A DNA stretch of 64,000 bases from Betaproteobacteria bacterium. GTDB taxonomy: Bacteria > Pseudomonadota > Gammaproteobacteria > Burkholderiales > Casimicrobiaceae. Shown here in pieces: positions 15,428 to 26,004 of this stretch. Position 1 is the first letter of the stretch, and every line of letters begins with the position of its first letter. The position numbers and the translations under genes are program-made. The notes beneath the pieces are model-generated. The model did no database searches. It was not told where the DNA came from and saw only the letters and a list, made by a program, of their open reading frames with translations. The stretch lies in assembly GCA_016861105.1 (NCBI GenBank), contig BOKS01000015.1, positions 1 through 64,000 of the forward strand, read 5' to 3'.

Positions 15428-16912
15428 GTGAAACCGGCCCGGCCCGTCAGCGTGGGGTTCGCGCTGACCAGCGAGCACTCGTCGTTCCACGCCGCGCTCG
15501 GGCTCGCCCGCGTCCTCAAGGACCGCGGGCACGATCCGGTGTTCTTCGTCAACGAGGCGACGGTGTTCGCGCGGATGGTGCGCACGCACGGCTACCGCCT
15601 CGCCACGCTGCCGCCGGGCCACGACGCGCATCGCGCGCGGCCGAGTCCGCTGGCCTCCTGGCGCGTGGTGGAGCGCCTCCGCCGGCGGGCACGGCGGATC
15701 GGCGACGAGCAGGCCTTCCTGCGCGACGCGATCCGCTGCAACGCGCTCGACCTCTGCTTCCTCGACGCCGTCCGCTACGACCTCTATCCGTTCGCCCTCG
15801 CGCTCGCGAAAGCGGGCGTGCCCGCGCTGCTGCTCTCCTACACGTTCGCGTCGCGCGCCCGCTGCGACTACGCGCCGGTCTTCTCGTCGGTGCCCTGCCG
15901 CGCGACGGCGCGGCCCGCGCTGCACACGCGGGTCGGGCACGCGCTGCGCTGGACGTGGGCCGTCGCGAGCCGCGGGCATCGCACCGCCTTCGGGCGCGGG
16001 GAGTACGCGCGGATGGTGCTCGCCAAGGCGCTCGAGCAGGTGCGCAACGCGAGCTTCGAGCGCGAGCTGCGAAGCCTCGGCCTGCGCTCGGTCTGGAGCG
16101 AGTGGAAGCGCAGGCCCGACCTTCCCGAGGTCGTGTTCGGCCACCGAGCGCTCGACTGGCCGGCCGCCGCCGGCGACCCGGCCCGCCACTACCTCGGGGC
16201 GACCGATCGCTTCCGCGACGAGGCGCCCTTCGACGCCTCGCGCCTCGACCCGCTGCGGCCGGTCGTCTACGCGAACCTGAGCACCATCAACGGCTTCCAG
16301 GACATCTTCGCGACCGACGGCACGCGCGGCCGCGCGCGTCCCGACCTGGCGCGGCGGCGGTTCCGGATCGCGCTGCGCTACGTCGAGGGCCTGGTCGCGT
16401 GCTTCGCGCGCAGGCCGGAGTGGCAGCTGCTGCTCGCGTGCGGCCCGTTCCTCGAACAGCTGAAGGACGCGGGCGCGCCGCCGAACGTGCACCTGCACGA
16501 GCGCCTGCCTCAGCTCGCCGTCCTCGCGCGCGCCGACCTCGCCGTCACGTGGGGCGGCGCCGGCACCATCCGCGAGTGCATCAACCTCGGCGTGCCGATG
16601 GTGGTGCTGCCGGCCTGGACCGACCAGTTCGGCAACGCCGCCCGCGTCGCCGCCGCCAACGTCGGCGTCCGCGGCGACCTCGCCGGCCTGACGCCCGCGA
16701 CGCTGACGGGACTCGTCGAGCGCGCGCTCGGCGATCCGGGCATCCGCGCATCGATCCGCGCGATGAAGGCGCAGTGCGATCCGGTGCAGGAAGTCGAGGC
16801 GCTCGTGCGCTTCGTCGCCGAGCGCACGGGCGTCGCGTTGAGCGACCTCCGTGGCACGGCCCCTGCCACGGGCGGCGACAGCGCGCACACGCATCCCGGC
16901 CCCGGGCACTGA
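15428..16912 (+). CDS. GT1-like glycosyltransferase (GT-B fold)
   Basis: 494 residues from GTG 15428, which has GAAGGGA 7 bases upstream; earlier in-frame codons encode a Pro/Arg-rich unlikely leader. The N-terminal Rossmann domain starts VSVGFALTSEHSSFHAALGL. The C-terminal nucleotide-sugar site reads HERLPQLAVLARADLAVTW, then GGAGTIRECINLGVPMV, then DQFGNAARV, the macrolide/UDP-glycosyltransferase signature. The usual HGG is WGG here. The acceptor is unknown. It stands alone, without other cell-envelope sugar genes nearby. Confidence 0.75.
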   Translation: MKPARPVSVGFALTSEHSSFHAALGLARVLKDRGHDPVFFVNEATVFARMVRTHGYRLATLPPGHDAHRARPSPLASWRVVERLRRRARRIGDEQAFLRDAIRCNALDLCFLDAVRYDLYPFALALAKAGVPALLLSYTFASRARCDYAPVFSSVPCRATARPALHTRVGHALRWTWAVASRGHRTAFGRGEYARMVLAKALEQVRNASFERELRSLGLRSVWSEWKRRPDLPEVVFGHRALDWPAAAGDPARHYLGATDRFRDEAPFDASRLDPLRPVVYANLSTINGFQDIFATDGTRGRARPDLARRRFRIALRYVEGLVACFARRPEWQLLLACGPFLEQLKDAGAPPNVHLHERLPQLAVLARADLAVTWGGAGTIRECINLGVPMVVLPAWTDQFGNAARVAAANVGVRGDLAGLTPATLTGLVERALGDPGIRASIRAMKAQCDPVQEVEALVRFVAERTGVALSDLRGTAPATGGDSAHTHPGPGH

Positions 16913-17042
16913 GGCACGACCGGCGCGAGGCGGCGGCCGCGCGCCAGCGACGGCGTCGCGCCGGCGGGGCGACGGCCGAGCCGCGGCGCCCCCCGTGCGA
17001 CAATCGGCGAGGGGGCGGCCGCAGGCACCCGCGCGAGGCCAC

Positions 17043-17492
17043 ATGGAGATCGTCGCTCACGTCCGCAGCAGCGCCGGCACTCACGATGCGTCCGTGTCGA
17101 CCGCCGGCACGGCGCAGGCGGTGGCGATCCCCGTGCGGCGCGGGGCGCCGGGCGCGGCGGTCGACGGTGGCGAGCTGCTGATGCTTGCGCTCGCGACCTG
17201 CTACTGCAACGACCTCTACCGCGAGGGCGCGCGGCTCGGCATCCCGATCGACGCGGTCGAAGTCGAGGCGCGCGCCGACTTCGAGGGCGCGGGGCTGGCG
17301 GCGACGAACGTCCGCTACCGCGCGCGGGTCGCGTCGCCCGCGCCGGCCGCCGACGTCGCCGCGCTGCTCGAGCACACCGACGCCGTCGCCGAGGTCCACA
17401 ACACGTTGCGCGCGGGCGCCGGCGTCGTGCGCCTCGAGTGGGACGGGATCGACGGCGACGGCGAAGCCATGCCCTCGTCCGCCGGCGGCTGA
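17043..17492 (+). CDS. OsmC-family protein
   Basis: 149 residues with the OsmC fold. The first half ends with GGELLMLALATCYCNDLYREG, carrying the conserved Cys of the LATCY segment; OsmC/Ohr enzymes reduce organic peroxides through two Cys. The second redox Cys expected about 60 residues later is not evident (the corresponding region reads EVHNTLRAGAGV), so it may be a non-peroxidase OsmC-like protein. It ends 12 bases before the convergent CHRD gene. Confidence 0.75.
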   Translation: MEIVAHVRSSAGTHDASVSTAGTAQAVAIPVRRGAPGAAVDGGELLMLALATCYCNDLYREGARLGIPIDAVEVEARADFEGAGLAATNVRYRARVASPAPAADVAALLEHTDAVAEVHNTLRAGAGVVRLEWDGIDGDGEAMPSSAGG

Positions 17493-17504
17493 CGCCGCCG
17501 CGCG

Positions 17505-18128
17505 TCAGCGGCGCGCTGCGCGCGGGCTCCGCGCGGCGAGCGCCTGCGTCCGGACGAAGGCGAACGCCAGCAGCGCGATCGCCAGCAGCGCGACCGGCGC
17601 GGGCTCGGGCACGAGGCGCACGAAGAAGCCGCGAATCTCGCCGCTTCCCGAGAAGCTCGAGTGGATGTTGAAATAGGCCCGCCCGCTGTCCAGCCCCGCC
17701 AGCAGCGCCGCGAGCGCCGACGCGCCGGTCCCGCCGTTGGCATTGACGAACGCGGGATTGAAGAACTGGAGGATGCCGGCGTCGAGGTCGAAGAGCTGGT
17801 CGAAGCTCCCGGCCGTGACGCCGACGGGGAATCCCGCGAAGGTCGGCACCTGCGAGGCGACGCCCACGTTGCCCGCAAGCGGGTCCGCCGTGCAGCAGTG
17901 GATGTGGGCGACGGTCGTCACGCCGGTCAGGCCGGCGAACTGCGCCTGCACGCGCACCGTCAGCGCCGTCAGGTCGAACGTGACGGTGGCGGTCCCGGTG
18001 CCCTGAGAGACGACGGGCGGGCTCTCCGACGCGCCGTCGAGGATCGCGGCGTAGACGATCACCTCGGCGCGGGCCGCGCCCGCCCCGAGCAGCAGCGCCG
18101 CAAGCATCACGCGAAGCATCGTGCGCAT
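17505..18128 (-). CDS. CHRD-domain secreted protein with PEP-CTERM anchor
   Basis: 207 residues with a Sec signal (MRTMLRVMLAALLLGAGAARA). A CHRD domain follows (about 22-165: LDGASESPPV, VTTVAHIHCC, ARAYFNIHSS-type segment, SGEIRGFF). The tail VPEPAPVALLAIALLAF plus Arg residues is a PEP-CTERM sorting signal, recognised by an exosortase/EpsH-type enzyme that must be coded elsewhere. AGGGGGA precedes the ATG at 18128. CHRD proteins have no known enzyme function; a role at the cell surface or in exopolysaccharide matrix is likely. Confidence 0.85.
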   Translation of the reverse strand: MRTMLRVMLAALLLGAGAARAEVIVYAAILDGASESPPVVSQGTGTATVTFDLTALTVRVQAQFAGLTGVTTVAHIHCCTADPLAGNVGVASQVPTFAGFPVGVTAGSFDQLFDLDAGILQFFNPAFVNANGGTGASALAALLAGLDSGRAYFNIHSSFSGSGEIRGFFVRLVPEPAPVALLAIALLAFAFVRTQALAARSPRAARR

Positions 18129-18350
18129 GGCTCCCCCTGCCCGCCCGCAATGGTCGAATATCCCCGGCACCGCAGGGGCGGGACCGCCGGCCGCCGGAAG
18201 ACGGATGGCGAGTGCAAGCGCCGCGCCCGGGCGGGAAACCACCGGCGATTCAGGACGTTGACGCTCCACCGCGCGGCACGGGTGCGGGCGATCGTCAAGC
18301 GTGCCGACGCTGCGGCGGATCCGGCGCGCACCCGGGCCCGGTGCTGACGC

Positions 18351-19601
18351 TCAGGCGACCTCGCCGGCCGCCTTCTCGAGCTCGAACGCGCGGTGCAGCA
18401 CGCGCACCGCGAGCTCCAGGTACTTCTCGTCGATGACGACCGAGATCTTGATCTCGGAGGTGGAGATCATCTGGATGTTGATGTTCTCGTCGGCGAGCGC
18501 GCGGAACATCCGCGACGCGATGCCGACGTGCGACTTCATGCCGATGCCGACGACCGACACCTTCGCGATGCGGTTGTCGCCGACGATGTCGCGCGCCACG
18601 AACGCCTTGCCGTTGGCGGCCTTCAGCGCCTCGAGCGCCTTGGCGTACTCGTTGCGGTTGACCGTGAACGAGAAGTCGGTCATGCCCGAGGCGCCGATGT
18701 TCTGCACGATCATGTCGACGTCGATGTTCGCGGCGGCGACCGTGCCGAGGATCGCCGCGGCGATGCCGGGCCGGTCCTCGACGCCCATCAGCGTGATCTT
18801 AGCCTCGTCGCGCTGGAACGCGATGCCGGAGATGATCGCCTGTTCCATGTCCTCGTCCTCCTCGTAGGTGATCAGCGTGCCGGGGCCGCTCGCCTCCGGT
18901 TCCTCGAACGACGACAGCACGCGCAGCTTGACCTTGTACTTTCCAGCGAACTCGACCGAGCGGATCTGCAGCACCTTCGAGCCCAGGCTCGCCATCTCGA
19001 GCATCTCCTCGAAGGTGACGCGGTCGAGGCGGCGCGCCTCGGGCACGATGCGCGGGTCGGTGGTGTAGACGCCGTCGACGTCCGTGTAGATCTGGCACTC
19101 GTCGGCGGCGAGCGCCGCCGCGAGCGCGACCGCCGAGGTGTCCGAGCCGCCACGGCCCAGCGTCGTGATGTTGCCGGCCGCGTCCACGCCCTGGAACCCG
19201 GCGACGACCACGACCGTGCCGGCGTCGAGGTCGCGGCGCATCGCCGCCTGGTCGATCTCGAGGATGCGCGCCTTGGTGTACGCGTCGTCGGTGAGCACCC
19301 TCACCTGCCCGCCGGTGTAGCTGCGGGCGCGAAGGCCGATCGCCTCGAGCGCGATCGCGAGCAGCCCGATCGTCACCTGCTCGCCGGTGGCGGCGACGAC
19401 GTCGAGCTCGCGCGGGTTGGGGCTCGCCGACAGCTCCTTCGCGAGCGCGAGCAGCCGGTTGGTCTCGCCCGACATCGCGGACACGACGACCACGAGCCGG
19501 TGGCCCTGCTTCGCGAAGTGCGCGACGCGGCGGGCGACGTTCTTGATGCGCTCGGTGGAGCCCACCGAGGTGCCGCCGTACTTCTGGACGATCAGGGCCA
19601 T
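18351..19601 (-). CDS. lysC: Aspartate kinase
   Basis: 416 residues, usual length for the mono-functional enzyme. The kinase domain starts MALIVQKYGGTSVGSTERIK. FSAMSGETNRL-type (VVVSAMSGET), TLGRGGSDTSAVALAAAL and TDVDGVYTTDPRIV complete the nucleotide and aspartate sites. Two ACT domains (about 265-416) allow feedback inhibition by lysine/threonine. It makes aspartyl phosphate, the first step to lysine, threonine, methionine and diaminopimelate. It lies 43 bases downstream of fabF on the same strand, so read-through from the fatty-acid operon is possible. An internal start could make the ACT-only beta subunit seen in some species. Confidence 0.97.
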   Translation of the reverse strand: MALIVQKYGGTSVGSTERIKNVARRVAHFAKQGHRLVVVVSAMSGETNRLLALAKELSASPNPRELDVVAATGEQVTIGLLAIALEAIGLRARSYTGGQVRVLTDDAYTKARILEIDQAAMRRDLDAGTVVVVAGFQGVDAAGNITTLGRGGSDTSAVALAAALAADECQIYTDVDGVYTTDPRIVPEARRLDRVTFEEMLEMASLGSKVLQIRSVEFAGKYKVKLRVLSSFEEPEASGPGTLITYEEDEDMEQAIISGIAFQRDEAKITLMGVEDRPGIAAAILGTVAAANIDVDMIVQNIGASGMTDFSFTVNRNEYAKALEALKAANGKAFVARDIVGDNRIAKVSVVGIGMKSHVGIASRMFRALADENINIQMISTSEIKISVVIDEKYLELAVRVLHRAFELEKAAGEVA

Positions 19602-19644
19602 GATGGGGCGCGGGCGCCGGGTCCGCCCGGCCCGCTGCTTTCGC

Positions 19645-20883
<1,239 letters not shown>

Positions 20884-20973
20884 GCGGATCGGAGGGGAGT
20901 CGTGGGTCGCGGCGCCGCGGCGCCCCAGGCCGCGGCCGCGATCGCCGGCGGCGCGCGCCGCGCCGCCGCGGGG

Positions 20974-21213
20974 CTACTTCTTGAGGTGCGCGCCGATGTA
21001 GTCGACCGCCTGCTGCACGGTCGTGATCTTCTCCGCCTCCTCGTCGGGGATCTCGGTCTCGAACTCCTCCTCCAGCGCCATCACGAGCTCGACCGTGTCC
21101 AGCGAGTCGGCGCCCAGGTCGTCGACGAACGACGATTCGTTCTTGATCTCGGCCTCGTTGACACCGAGCTGCTCGGCGACGATCTTCTTGACGCGCTGCT
21201 CAACGTTCTCCAT
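20974..21213 (-). CDS. acpP: Acyl carrier protein
   Basis: 79 residues, the normal ACP length. [20 protein letters not shown] carries the phosphopantetheine attachment Ser37. The start [10 protein letters not shown] is chosen because AGGGAGGAG precedes it and longer versions are non-canonical. It carries growing chains for FabD/G/H/F. The 142-base gap upstream holds a TAGAAT box, so it may have its own promoter besides the operon one. Confidence 0.97.
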   Translation of the reverse strand: MENVEQRVKKIVAEQLGVNEAEIKNESSFVDDLGADSLDTVELVMALEEEFETEIPDEEAEKITTVQQAVDYIGAHLKK

Positions 21214-21355
21214 CGACTCCTCCCTTGAGGGGGACGTTAGGTACAAAACCGCGGAATTCTACCAGAAGCAACGTAGGCCGCCGGGGGCGCCGCGGGCACG
21301 CCGCCGGGGCCGCGGCACGGGGTGCGCGGCGGCATTCGGGGTATCCCCGATGCCG

Positions 21356-22108
21356 TCACGCCATGTACATGCCGCCGTTGACGTGCAGCGTCGCACCGGT
21401 GACGTAGGCCGCGCGCGGGCTCGCGAGGTAGGCGACCGCCTCGGCGACGTCCTCGGGCGTGCCGAGGCGGCCGAGCGGGATGCGACCCAGCAGCGCTTCG
21501 CGCTGCGCGTCGGGCAGCGCGCGGGTCATGTCCGTGTCGATGAACCCGGGCGCGACGACGTTCACCGTGATGTTGCGGCTGCCGACCTCCTGCGCGAGCG
21601 ACTTGCTGAAGCCGACGAGGGCAGCCTTCGCTGCCGCGTAGTTCGCCTGCCCCGCGTTGCCGCTCGCGCCGACCACCGAGCCGATCTGCACGATGCGCCC
21701 GCGGCGCGCCTTCATCATCCCGCGCAGCACGGCCTTCGACAGACGGAACACGGCGCGCAGGTTGGTCGCCATGATCGCGTCCCACTCGTCGTCCTTCATC
21801 CGCAGCAGCAGGTTGTCGCGCGTGATCCCCGCGTTGTTGACCAGGATCGTGACCGCGCCGTGCTCCTTCTCGACCGCGGCGAGCGCGGCGTCGGTGGCCG
21901 CGGCGTCGGTCACGTCGAGGCGCAGCCCGCGCCCGCCGGCGCCGGCCTCGCGCAGCGCGGCATCGATGCGTGCGGCGCCGTCGTCGCTGGTCGCCGTGCC
22001 GACGACGGTCGCGCCGTCGCGGGCGAGCGCGAGCGCGATGGCGCGGCCGATGCCGCGCGTCGCGCCCGTCACGAGCGCCACCTGTCCTGCGAGGGGATGC
22101 GCTTCCAC
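21356..22108 (-). CDS. fabG: 3-oxoacyl-ACP reductase
   Basis: 250 residues of short-chain dehydrogenase fold. The cofactor motif is TGATRGIG; NNAGITRDNLLLRM and the catalytic Ser, Tyr-x3-Lys (YAAAKAALVGF) follow. It reduces 3-oxoacyl-ACP with NADPH. The GTG start at 22108 lies 5 bases after the fabD stop with GAAGGG upstream, so it is tightly coupled to fabD. It ends GGMYMA, typical for FabG. Confidence 0.95.
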   Translation of the reverse strand: MEAHPLAGQVALVTGATRGIGRAIALALARDGATVVGTATSDDGAARIDAALREAGAGGRGLRLDVTDAAATDAALAAVEKEHGAVTILVNNAGITRDNLLLRMKDDEWDAIMATNLRAVFRLSKAVLRGMMKARRGRIVQIGSVVGASGNAGQANYAAAKAALVGFSKSLAQEVGSRNITVNVVAPGFIDTDMTRALPDAQREALLGRIPLGRLGTPEDVAEAVAYLASPRAAYVTGATLHVNGGMYMA

Positions 22109-22113
22109 GGTCT

Positions 22114-23046
22114 TCAGCCCTTCAGTTGCGCGAGAGCGTCGTCGAGCATCGAGCCGCTGGTCAGGGCCAGCGGCTCGAGCCGCTCGTCGATGCGCTTCAC
22201 GAGGTTCGCGAGCACCTTGCCGGGCCCGCACTCGACGACGTGCGTCACGCCGGCCTCGGCGAAGGCGCGGATGGTCTGCGTCCAGCGCACCGGGCTCGCC
22301 GCCTGGCGCGCGAGCGCGGCGCGGATCGCGTCGGGCTCCGGGTGCAGCGCGACGTCGACGTTGTGCAGCACGGGGATCGACGGCGCGGCGACCGGCACCT
22401 GCGCGAGCCGCTGCGCGAGCCGCTCGGCGGCCGGCTTGAGCAGCGAGCTGTGGAACGGCGCCGACACCGGCAGCAGGACCGCGCGCCGCGCGCCGAGCTC
22501 CTTCGCGGCCAGCATCGCGCGCTCGACGGCGGCGCGCTCCCCGGCGATCACGACCTGCGCGGGGGCGTTGTAGTTGACCGGCTCGACCACGTGCCCCTCG
22601 GCCGCCTGGCGGCACGCGGCCGCCACCGTGTCGTCGTCGGCGCCGAGGATCGCGGCCATCGCGCCGGCGCCCGGCGGCACGGCCTCCTGCATCGCCTGCG
22701 CGCGGAAGCGCACCAGCGGCACGGCGTCGCGGAAGGCGAGCGCGCCCGCCGCGACCAGCGCCGAGTACTCGCCGAGGCTGTGGCCGGCCACGATCGCAGG
22801 CGCCGGCCCGCCGGCGGCCTGCCAGGCGCGCCAGACCGCGACGGCCGCCGTCAGCATCACCGGCTGCGTGTTGACCGTGAGGTCGAGCGCCTCCTCGGGA
22901 CCCGCGGAAGCCAGCGTCCACAGGTCCTCGCCGAGGACCGACGAGGCCTCGTCGAACGCGGCACGCACGGCCGGATGGCCGTCGAAGCCCTTCATCATGC
23001 CGACGGACTGCGAGCCCTGGCCGGGGAACACGAACGCGATCTTCAT
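22114..23046 (-). CDS. fabD: Malonyl-CoA:ACP transacylase
   Basis: 310 residues, starts MKIAFVFPGQGSQSVGMM. The active Ser is in GHSLGEYSAL, with Arg near VRFRAQAMQ and His in CGPG-adjacent segments (VVECGPGKVL). It loads malonate on ACP for elongation. It lies between fabH and fabG, with short gaps of 25 and 5 bases. Confidence 0.96.
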   Translation of the reverse strand: MKIAFVFPGQGSQSVGMMKGFDGHPAVRAAFDEASSVLGEDLWTLASAGPEEALDLTVNTQPVMLTAAVAVWRAWQAAGGPAPAIVAGHSLGEYSALVAAGALAFRDAVPLVRFRAQAMQEAVPPGAGAMAAILGADDDTVAAACRQAAEGHVVEPVNYNAPAQVVIAGERAAVERAMLAAKELGARRAVLLPVSAPFHSSLLKPAAERLAQRLAQVPVAAPSIPVLHNVDVALHPEPDAIRAALARQAASPVRWTQTIRAFAEAGVTHVVECGPGKVLANLVKRIDERLEPLALTSGSMLDDALAQLKG

Positions 23047-23071
23047 GGGTGTCGGAGAGGCGGAATCGGGG

Positions 23072-24031
23072 CTAGCCCCAGCGGACGAGCGCGGCGCCCC
23101 AGGTGAAGCCGCCGCCGACGCCGACCATCATCACGTGGTGGCCGGCGCGCACGCGGCCGTCGCGGACCGCGCAGTCGAGCGCGAGCGGAATCGAGGCGGC
23201 GGACGTGTTCGCGTGGCGGTCGACGGTGACGACCATGCGCTCGGGCGGAAGGTGCAGCCGGCGCGCCGTCGCGTCCATGATGCGGAGGTTCGCCTGGTGC
23301 GGGACCAGCCAGTCGACGGCCGACGCCGGCAGCGTCGCCTCCGCCAGCGTCGCCTCGGCCGCGTCGGCCAGCACCTTCACCGCGAACTTGAACACGTGGC
23401 CGCCGTCCATGTGCACGAACGGGGAGCCGCTCACCGCGCCGCTGCGGACGCTGCCGGGGACGCAGAGGATGTCCTTGTGGTGGCCGTCGGCGTACAGCTT
23501 CGTCGCGAGGACGCCGCCCTCCTGCGCGGGGAGCAGCACGACGGCGCCGGCGCCGTCGCCGAACAGCACGCAGGTGCCGCGGTCGCGCCAGTCGAGGATG
23601 CGCGAGTAGATCTCCGCGCCGACGACGAGCGCATTGCGCACGGCGCCGCTGCGCACCATGCCGTCGGCGATCGCGAGCGCGTAGACGAAGCCGGCGCACA
23701 CCGCCTGCACGTCGAAGGCCGGGCCGCCGCGCGCGCCGAGCTTCGCCTGCAGGATGCAGGCCGTGGACGGGAAGATCATGTCCGGCGTGGTCGTGGCCAC
23801 GACGATCAGGTCGACGTCGGACGACGCGAGCCCGGCCGCGGCCAGCGCCTCGCGCGAGGCCGCGAGCGCGAGGTCCGACGTCGTCTCGTCGTCGGCCGCG
23901 ACGTGCCGCTGGCGGATGCCGGTGCGCGCCGCGATCCACGCGTCGCTCGTGTCGACGCTGCGCGCGAGCTCGTCGTTGGTGACCACGCGCGCCGGCAGGC
24001 AGCTGCCGGTGCCCGCGACGCGGCTACGCAT
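23072..24031 (-). CDS. fabH: Beta-ketoacyl-ACP synthase III
   Basis: 319 residues from [17 protein letters not shown]. The triad is Cys in VQAVCAGF (about 112), His in VPHQANLRI and Asn in HANTSAAS. It starts chains by joining acetyl-CoA with malonyl-ACP. It overlaps the plsX 3' end by 8 bases, so it is coupled to it. The frame stays open upstream inside plsX, but that part is antisense-like and Arg-rich. Confidence 0.96.
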   Translation of the reverse strand: MRSRVAGTGSCLPARVVTNDELARSVDTSDAWIAARTGIRQRHVAADDETTSDLALAASREALAAAGLASSDVDLIVVATTTPDMIFPSTACILQAKLGARGGPAFDVQAVCAGFVYALAIADGMVRSGAVRNALVVGAEIYSRILDWRDRGTCVLFGDGAGAVVLLPAQEGGVLATKLYADGHHKDILCVPGSVRSGAVSGSPFVHMDGGHVFKFAVKVLADAAEATLAEATLPASAVDWLVPHQANLRIMDATARRLHLPPERMVVTVDRHANTSAASIPLALDCAVRDGRVRAGHHVMMVGVGGGFTWGAALVRWG

Positions 24032-25058
24032 CGGTGGCCGCGGCGGCGGAGGCGACGGGCATCGTCGCCATGCGCTGCGCGATGCGGTCGAGCACGCCCT
24101 CGGCGACCTCGGCGTGCGCCTTCTCGAGCGCGTGGCGGAAGCCGAGCGCATCGGTGCCGCCGTGGCTCTTGACCACCACGCCGCGCAGCCCGACCAGCGT
24201 CGCGCCGTTGTAGCGCCGCGGGTCGATGCGGCGCTTGAAGGCGGACAGCACCGGGTAGGCGACCAGCGCCGAGAGCCTGGTGAGCGGCCCGCGCGTGAAC
24301 TCCGCCTTCAGGAACTCGTAGAGCATCTGCGCGAGGCCCTCCGACGTCTTCAGCATCACGTTGCCGACGAATCCGTCGCAGACGACGACGTCGGTGGTGC
24401 CCTTGTAGATGTCGTCGCCCTCGACGTTGCCGTGGAAGTTGAGGCCCGACGCGCGCAGCAGCTCGCCCGCCTGCTTGACGACGTCGTTGCCCTTGATGTC
24501 CTCCTCGCCGACGTTGAGCAGGCCCACGCTGGGCCGCTCGACGTGGTCCACCGCGGCGGCGAGCGCCGCGCCCATGACCGCGAACTGCAGCAGGTGCTCC
24601 GGCGTGCAGTTGACGTTCGCGCCGAGGTCGAGCACCGTGCACGCGCCCTTCTTCGTCGGCAGCTGCGAGGCGATGGCGGGCCGGTCGACGCCGGGCAGCG
24701 TCTTCAGCACGAAGCGCGCGATCGCCATCAGCGCGCCGGTGTTGCCCGCCGACACGCACGCCTGCGCCTCCCCCTCCTTGACGAGGTTGATCGCCACGCG
24801 CATCGACGAGTCCTTCTTGCGCCGCAGCGCGTCGGCGGGCGGCTCGTCCATGCCGACGACCTCGCTCGCGTGGCGCACGGCGACGCGGTCGCGCGCGGAC
24901 GACATCGACTTCGCGAGCGCCGCGGTGAGGTCGCTCTCGCGGCCGACGAGCAGCACGCGCGCGGCCGGGTGCGCGACGAGGAAATCGAGCGCGGCGGGCA
25001 CCGTCACCGGCGGCCCGTGGTCGCCTCCCATCGCGTCGATCGCAACGGTGACCGTCAT
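24024..25058 (-). CDS. plsX: Phosphate acyltransferase PlsX
   Basis: 344 residues starting [20 protein letters not shown]. Family blocks include [32 protein letters not shown] and [14 protein letters not shown]. It makes acyl-phosphate from acyl-ACP for PlsY, feeding phospholipid synthesis at the membrane. It is in the conserved rpmF-plsX-fabH order and is normally co-transcribed with them. Confidence 0.96.
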   Translation of the reverse strand: MTVTVAIDAMGGDHGPPVTVPAALDFLVAHPAARVLLVGRESDLTAALAKSMSSARDRVAVRHASEVVGMDEPPADALRRKKDSSMRVAINLVKEGEAQACVSAGNTGALMAIARFVLKTLPGVDRPAIASQLPTKKGACTVLDLGANVNCTPEHLLQFAVMGAALAAAVDHVERPSVGLLNVGEEDIKGNDVVKQAGELLRASGLNFHGNVEGDDIYKGTTDVVVCDGFVGNVMLKTSEGLAQMLYEFLKAEFTRGPLTRLSALVAYPVLSAFKRRIDPRRYNGATLVGLRGVVVKSHGGTDALGFRHALEKAHAEVAEGVLDRIAQRMATMPVASAAAATDA

Positions 25059-25174
25059 CGGGAAGGATCGGCGGCGGCGACGCCGCGCGCGCCGGCAGGC
25101 TGCCCGGGCACGCCCGGTGGCAGGAGCACGGCCGCATCGCGGTCCGTGCGCCGCGGCGGCATCGCCGGGCGGCG

Positions 25175-25357
25175 CTACTCGTCCGCCTTGGTCCTGACGA
25201 TCTTCTTGCCGCGGTAGTAGCCGCTCGGGCTCACGTGGTGGCGGCGGTGCGTCTCGCCGGACACCGGCTCCACCGCGAGCGGCGGCGCCGAGATGAAGTC
25301 GTGCGCGCGGTGCATGCCGCGCTTGGACGGCGACTTCTTGTTTTGCTGGACGGCCAT
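25175..25357 (-). CDS. rpmF: Ribosomal protein bL32
   Basis: 60 residues, [20 protein letters not shown] then LSAPPL-like and [15 protein letters not shown]. This is the form without the four zinc-binding Cys. It is part of the large ribosomal subunit. CAGGAGAAC precedes the ATG. The position between yceD and plsX is conserved across proteobacteria. Confidence 0.96.
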   Translation of the reverse strand: MAVQQNKKSPSKRGMHRAHDFISAPPLAVEPVSGETHRRHHVSPSGYYRGKKIVRTKADE

Positions 25358-25431
25358 GTCTGGAAGTTCTCCTGTGGATCCTACCGGTCCTTCCGGCGGG
25401 CGGCGCAGTGGGGGCGCCGCCCGGTGTACGT

Positions 25432-25890
25432 TCATGCGGATGCGCCCGCCACGGGAGCGCACTCGCCTTCGTGCCTCGGCGCGAACGGCAGCGTGAGCAG
25501 CAGCTCGTCCTCGACCAGCGCCACGGGATCGAGCGGCGCACCGGCCGGCACGACCTCGTGCTCGCTCGCCTCGTCGAGGCGCACCAGCTCGGCCTCGTCG
25601 CGCGCGAGCAGCAGCAGCGTCGATTGCGCGACCGGCTCCACGACCACGCCGAGGCAGCGCTGGCACGTGAGCGGGACCGCGCCTTCGATCGCCACGACGA
25701 TCGCCGGCCGGCCCTCGGCGTCCGCGTCGCCGCGGATCGACCACCGCACCTGCCCGCCCTCGCCCGTGACGCGATCGGCGAGCCGCGGCAGCGCCGCAGG
25801 GTCGAGTTCTCCGGTCAACTCGCCGCGCGACGCGGCCAGCCGGTACGCATCGAACGATTCCCGCGCCGCGGCGTGCGACCTGCGCTGCAT
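25432..25890 (-). CDS. yceD: YceD-family (DUF177) protein
   Basis: 152 residues from ATG 25890. The DUF177 core reads [16 protein letters not shown], with the CxxC expected of the family. It is implicated in 23S rRNA or ribosome metabolism and is always beside rpmF. An in-frame ATG at 25959 would give 175 residues, but that codon overlaps the -10 box of the promoter that drives this operon, so it cannot be on the message. The protein is first in the yceD-rpmF-plsX-fab operon. Confidence 0.85.
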   Translation of the reverse strand: MQRRSHAAARESFDAYRLAASRGELTGELDPAALPRLADRVTGEGGQVRWSIRGDADAEGRPAIVVAIEGAVPLTCQRCLGVVVEPVAQSTLLLLARDEAELVRLDEASEHEVVPAGAPLDPVALVEDELLLTLPFAPRHEGECAPVAGASA

Positions 25891-25957
25891 GGCGATCCCG
25901 AAAGCCGCCGCCCGCCCTCGCCGATCCGCGGCCGGGGCGCGAAGCGTAAAACGTCGC

Positions 25958-25986
25958 ATAATAGCGGCCGCACGCGGGAATGTCAA
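25958..25986 (-). promoter_or_regulatory. Near-consensus sigma-70 promoter for yceD-rpmF-plsX-fab operon
   Basis: On the minus strand TTGACA (25986-25981), a 17-base spacer and TATTAT (25963-25958) give a nearly perfect housekeeping promoter. Transcription would begin near 25951, about 60 bases before the yceD start. It stands out strongly in very GC-rich surroundings and lies between the divergent maf and yceD genes. Confidence 0.75.
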
Positions 25987-26004
25987 AAATCTCCCGAAAA
26001 AACA

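Noticed and set aside
14522..17044. Long minus-strand frame across tRNA-Ser and the glycosyltransferase
   Set aside because: It reads through a tRNA gene and opposite two well-supported genes.
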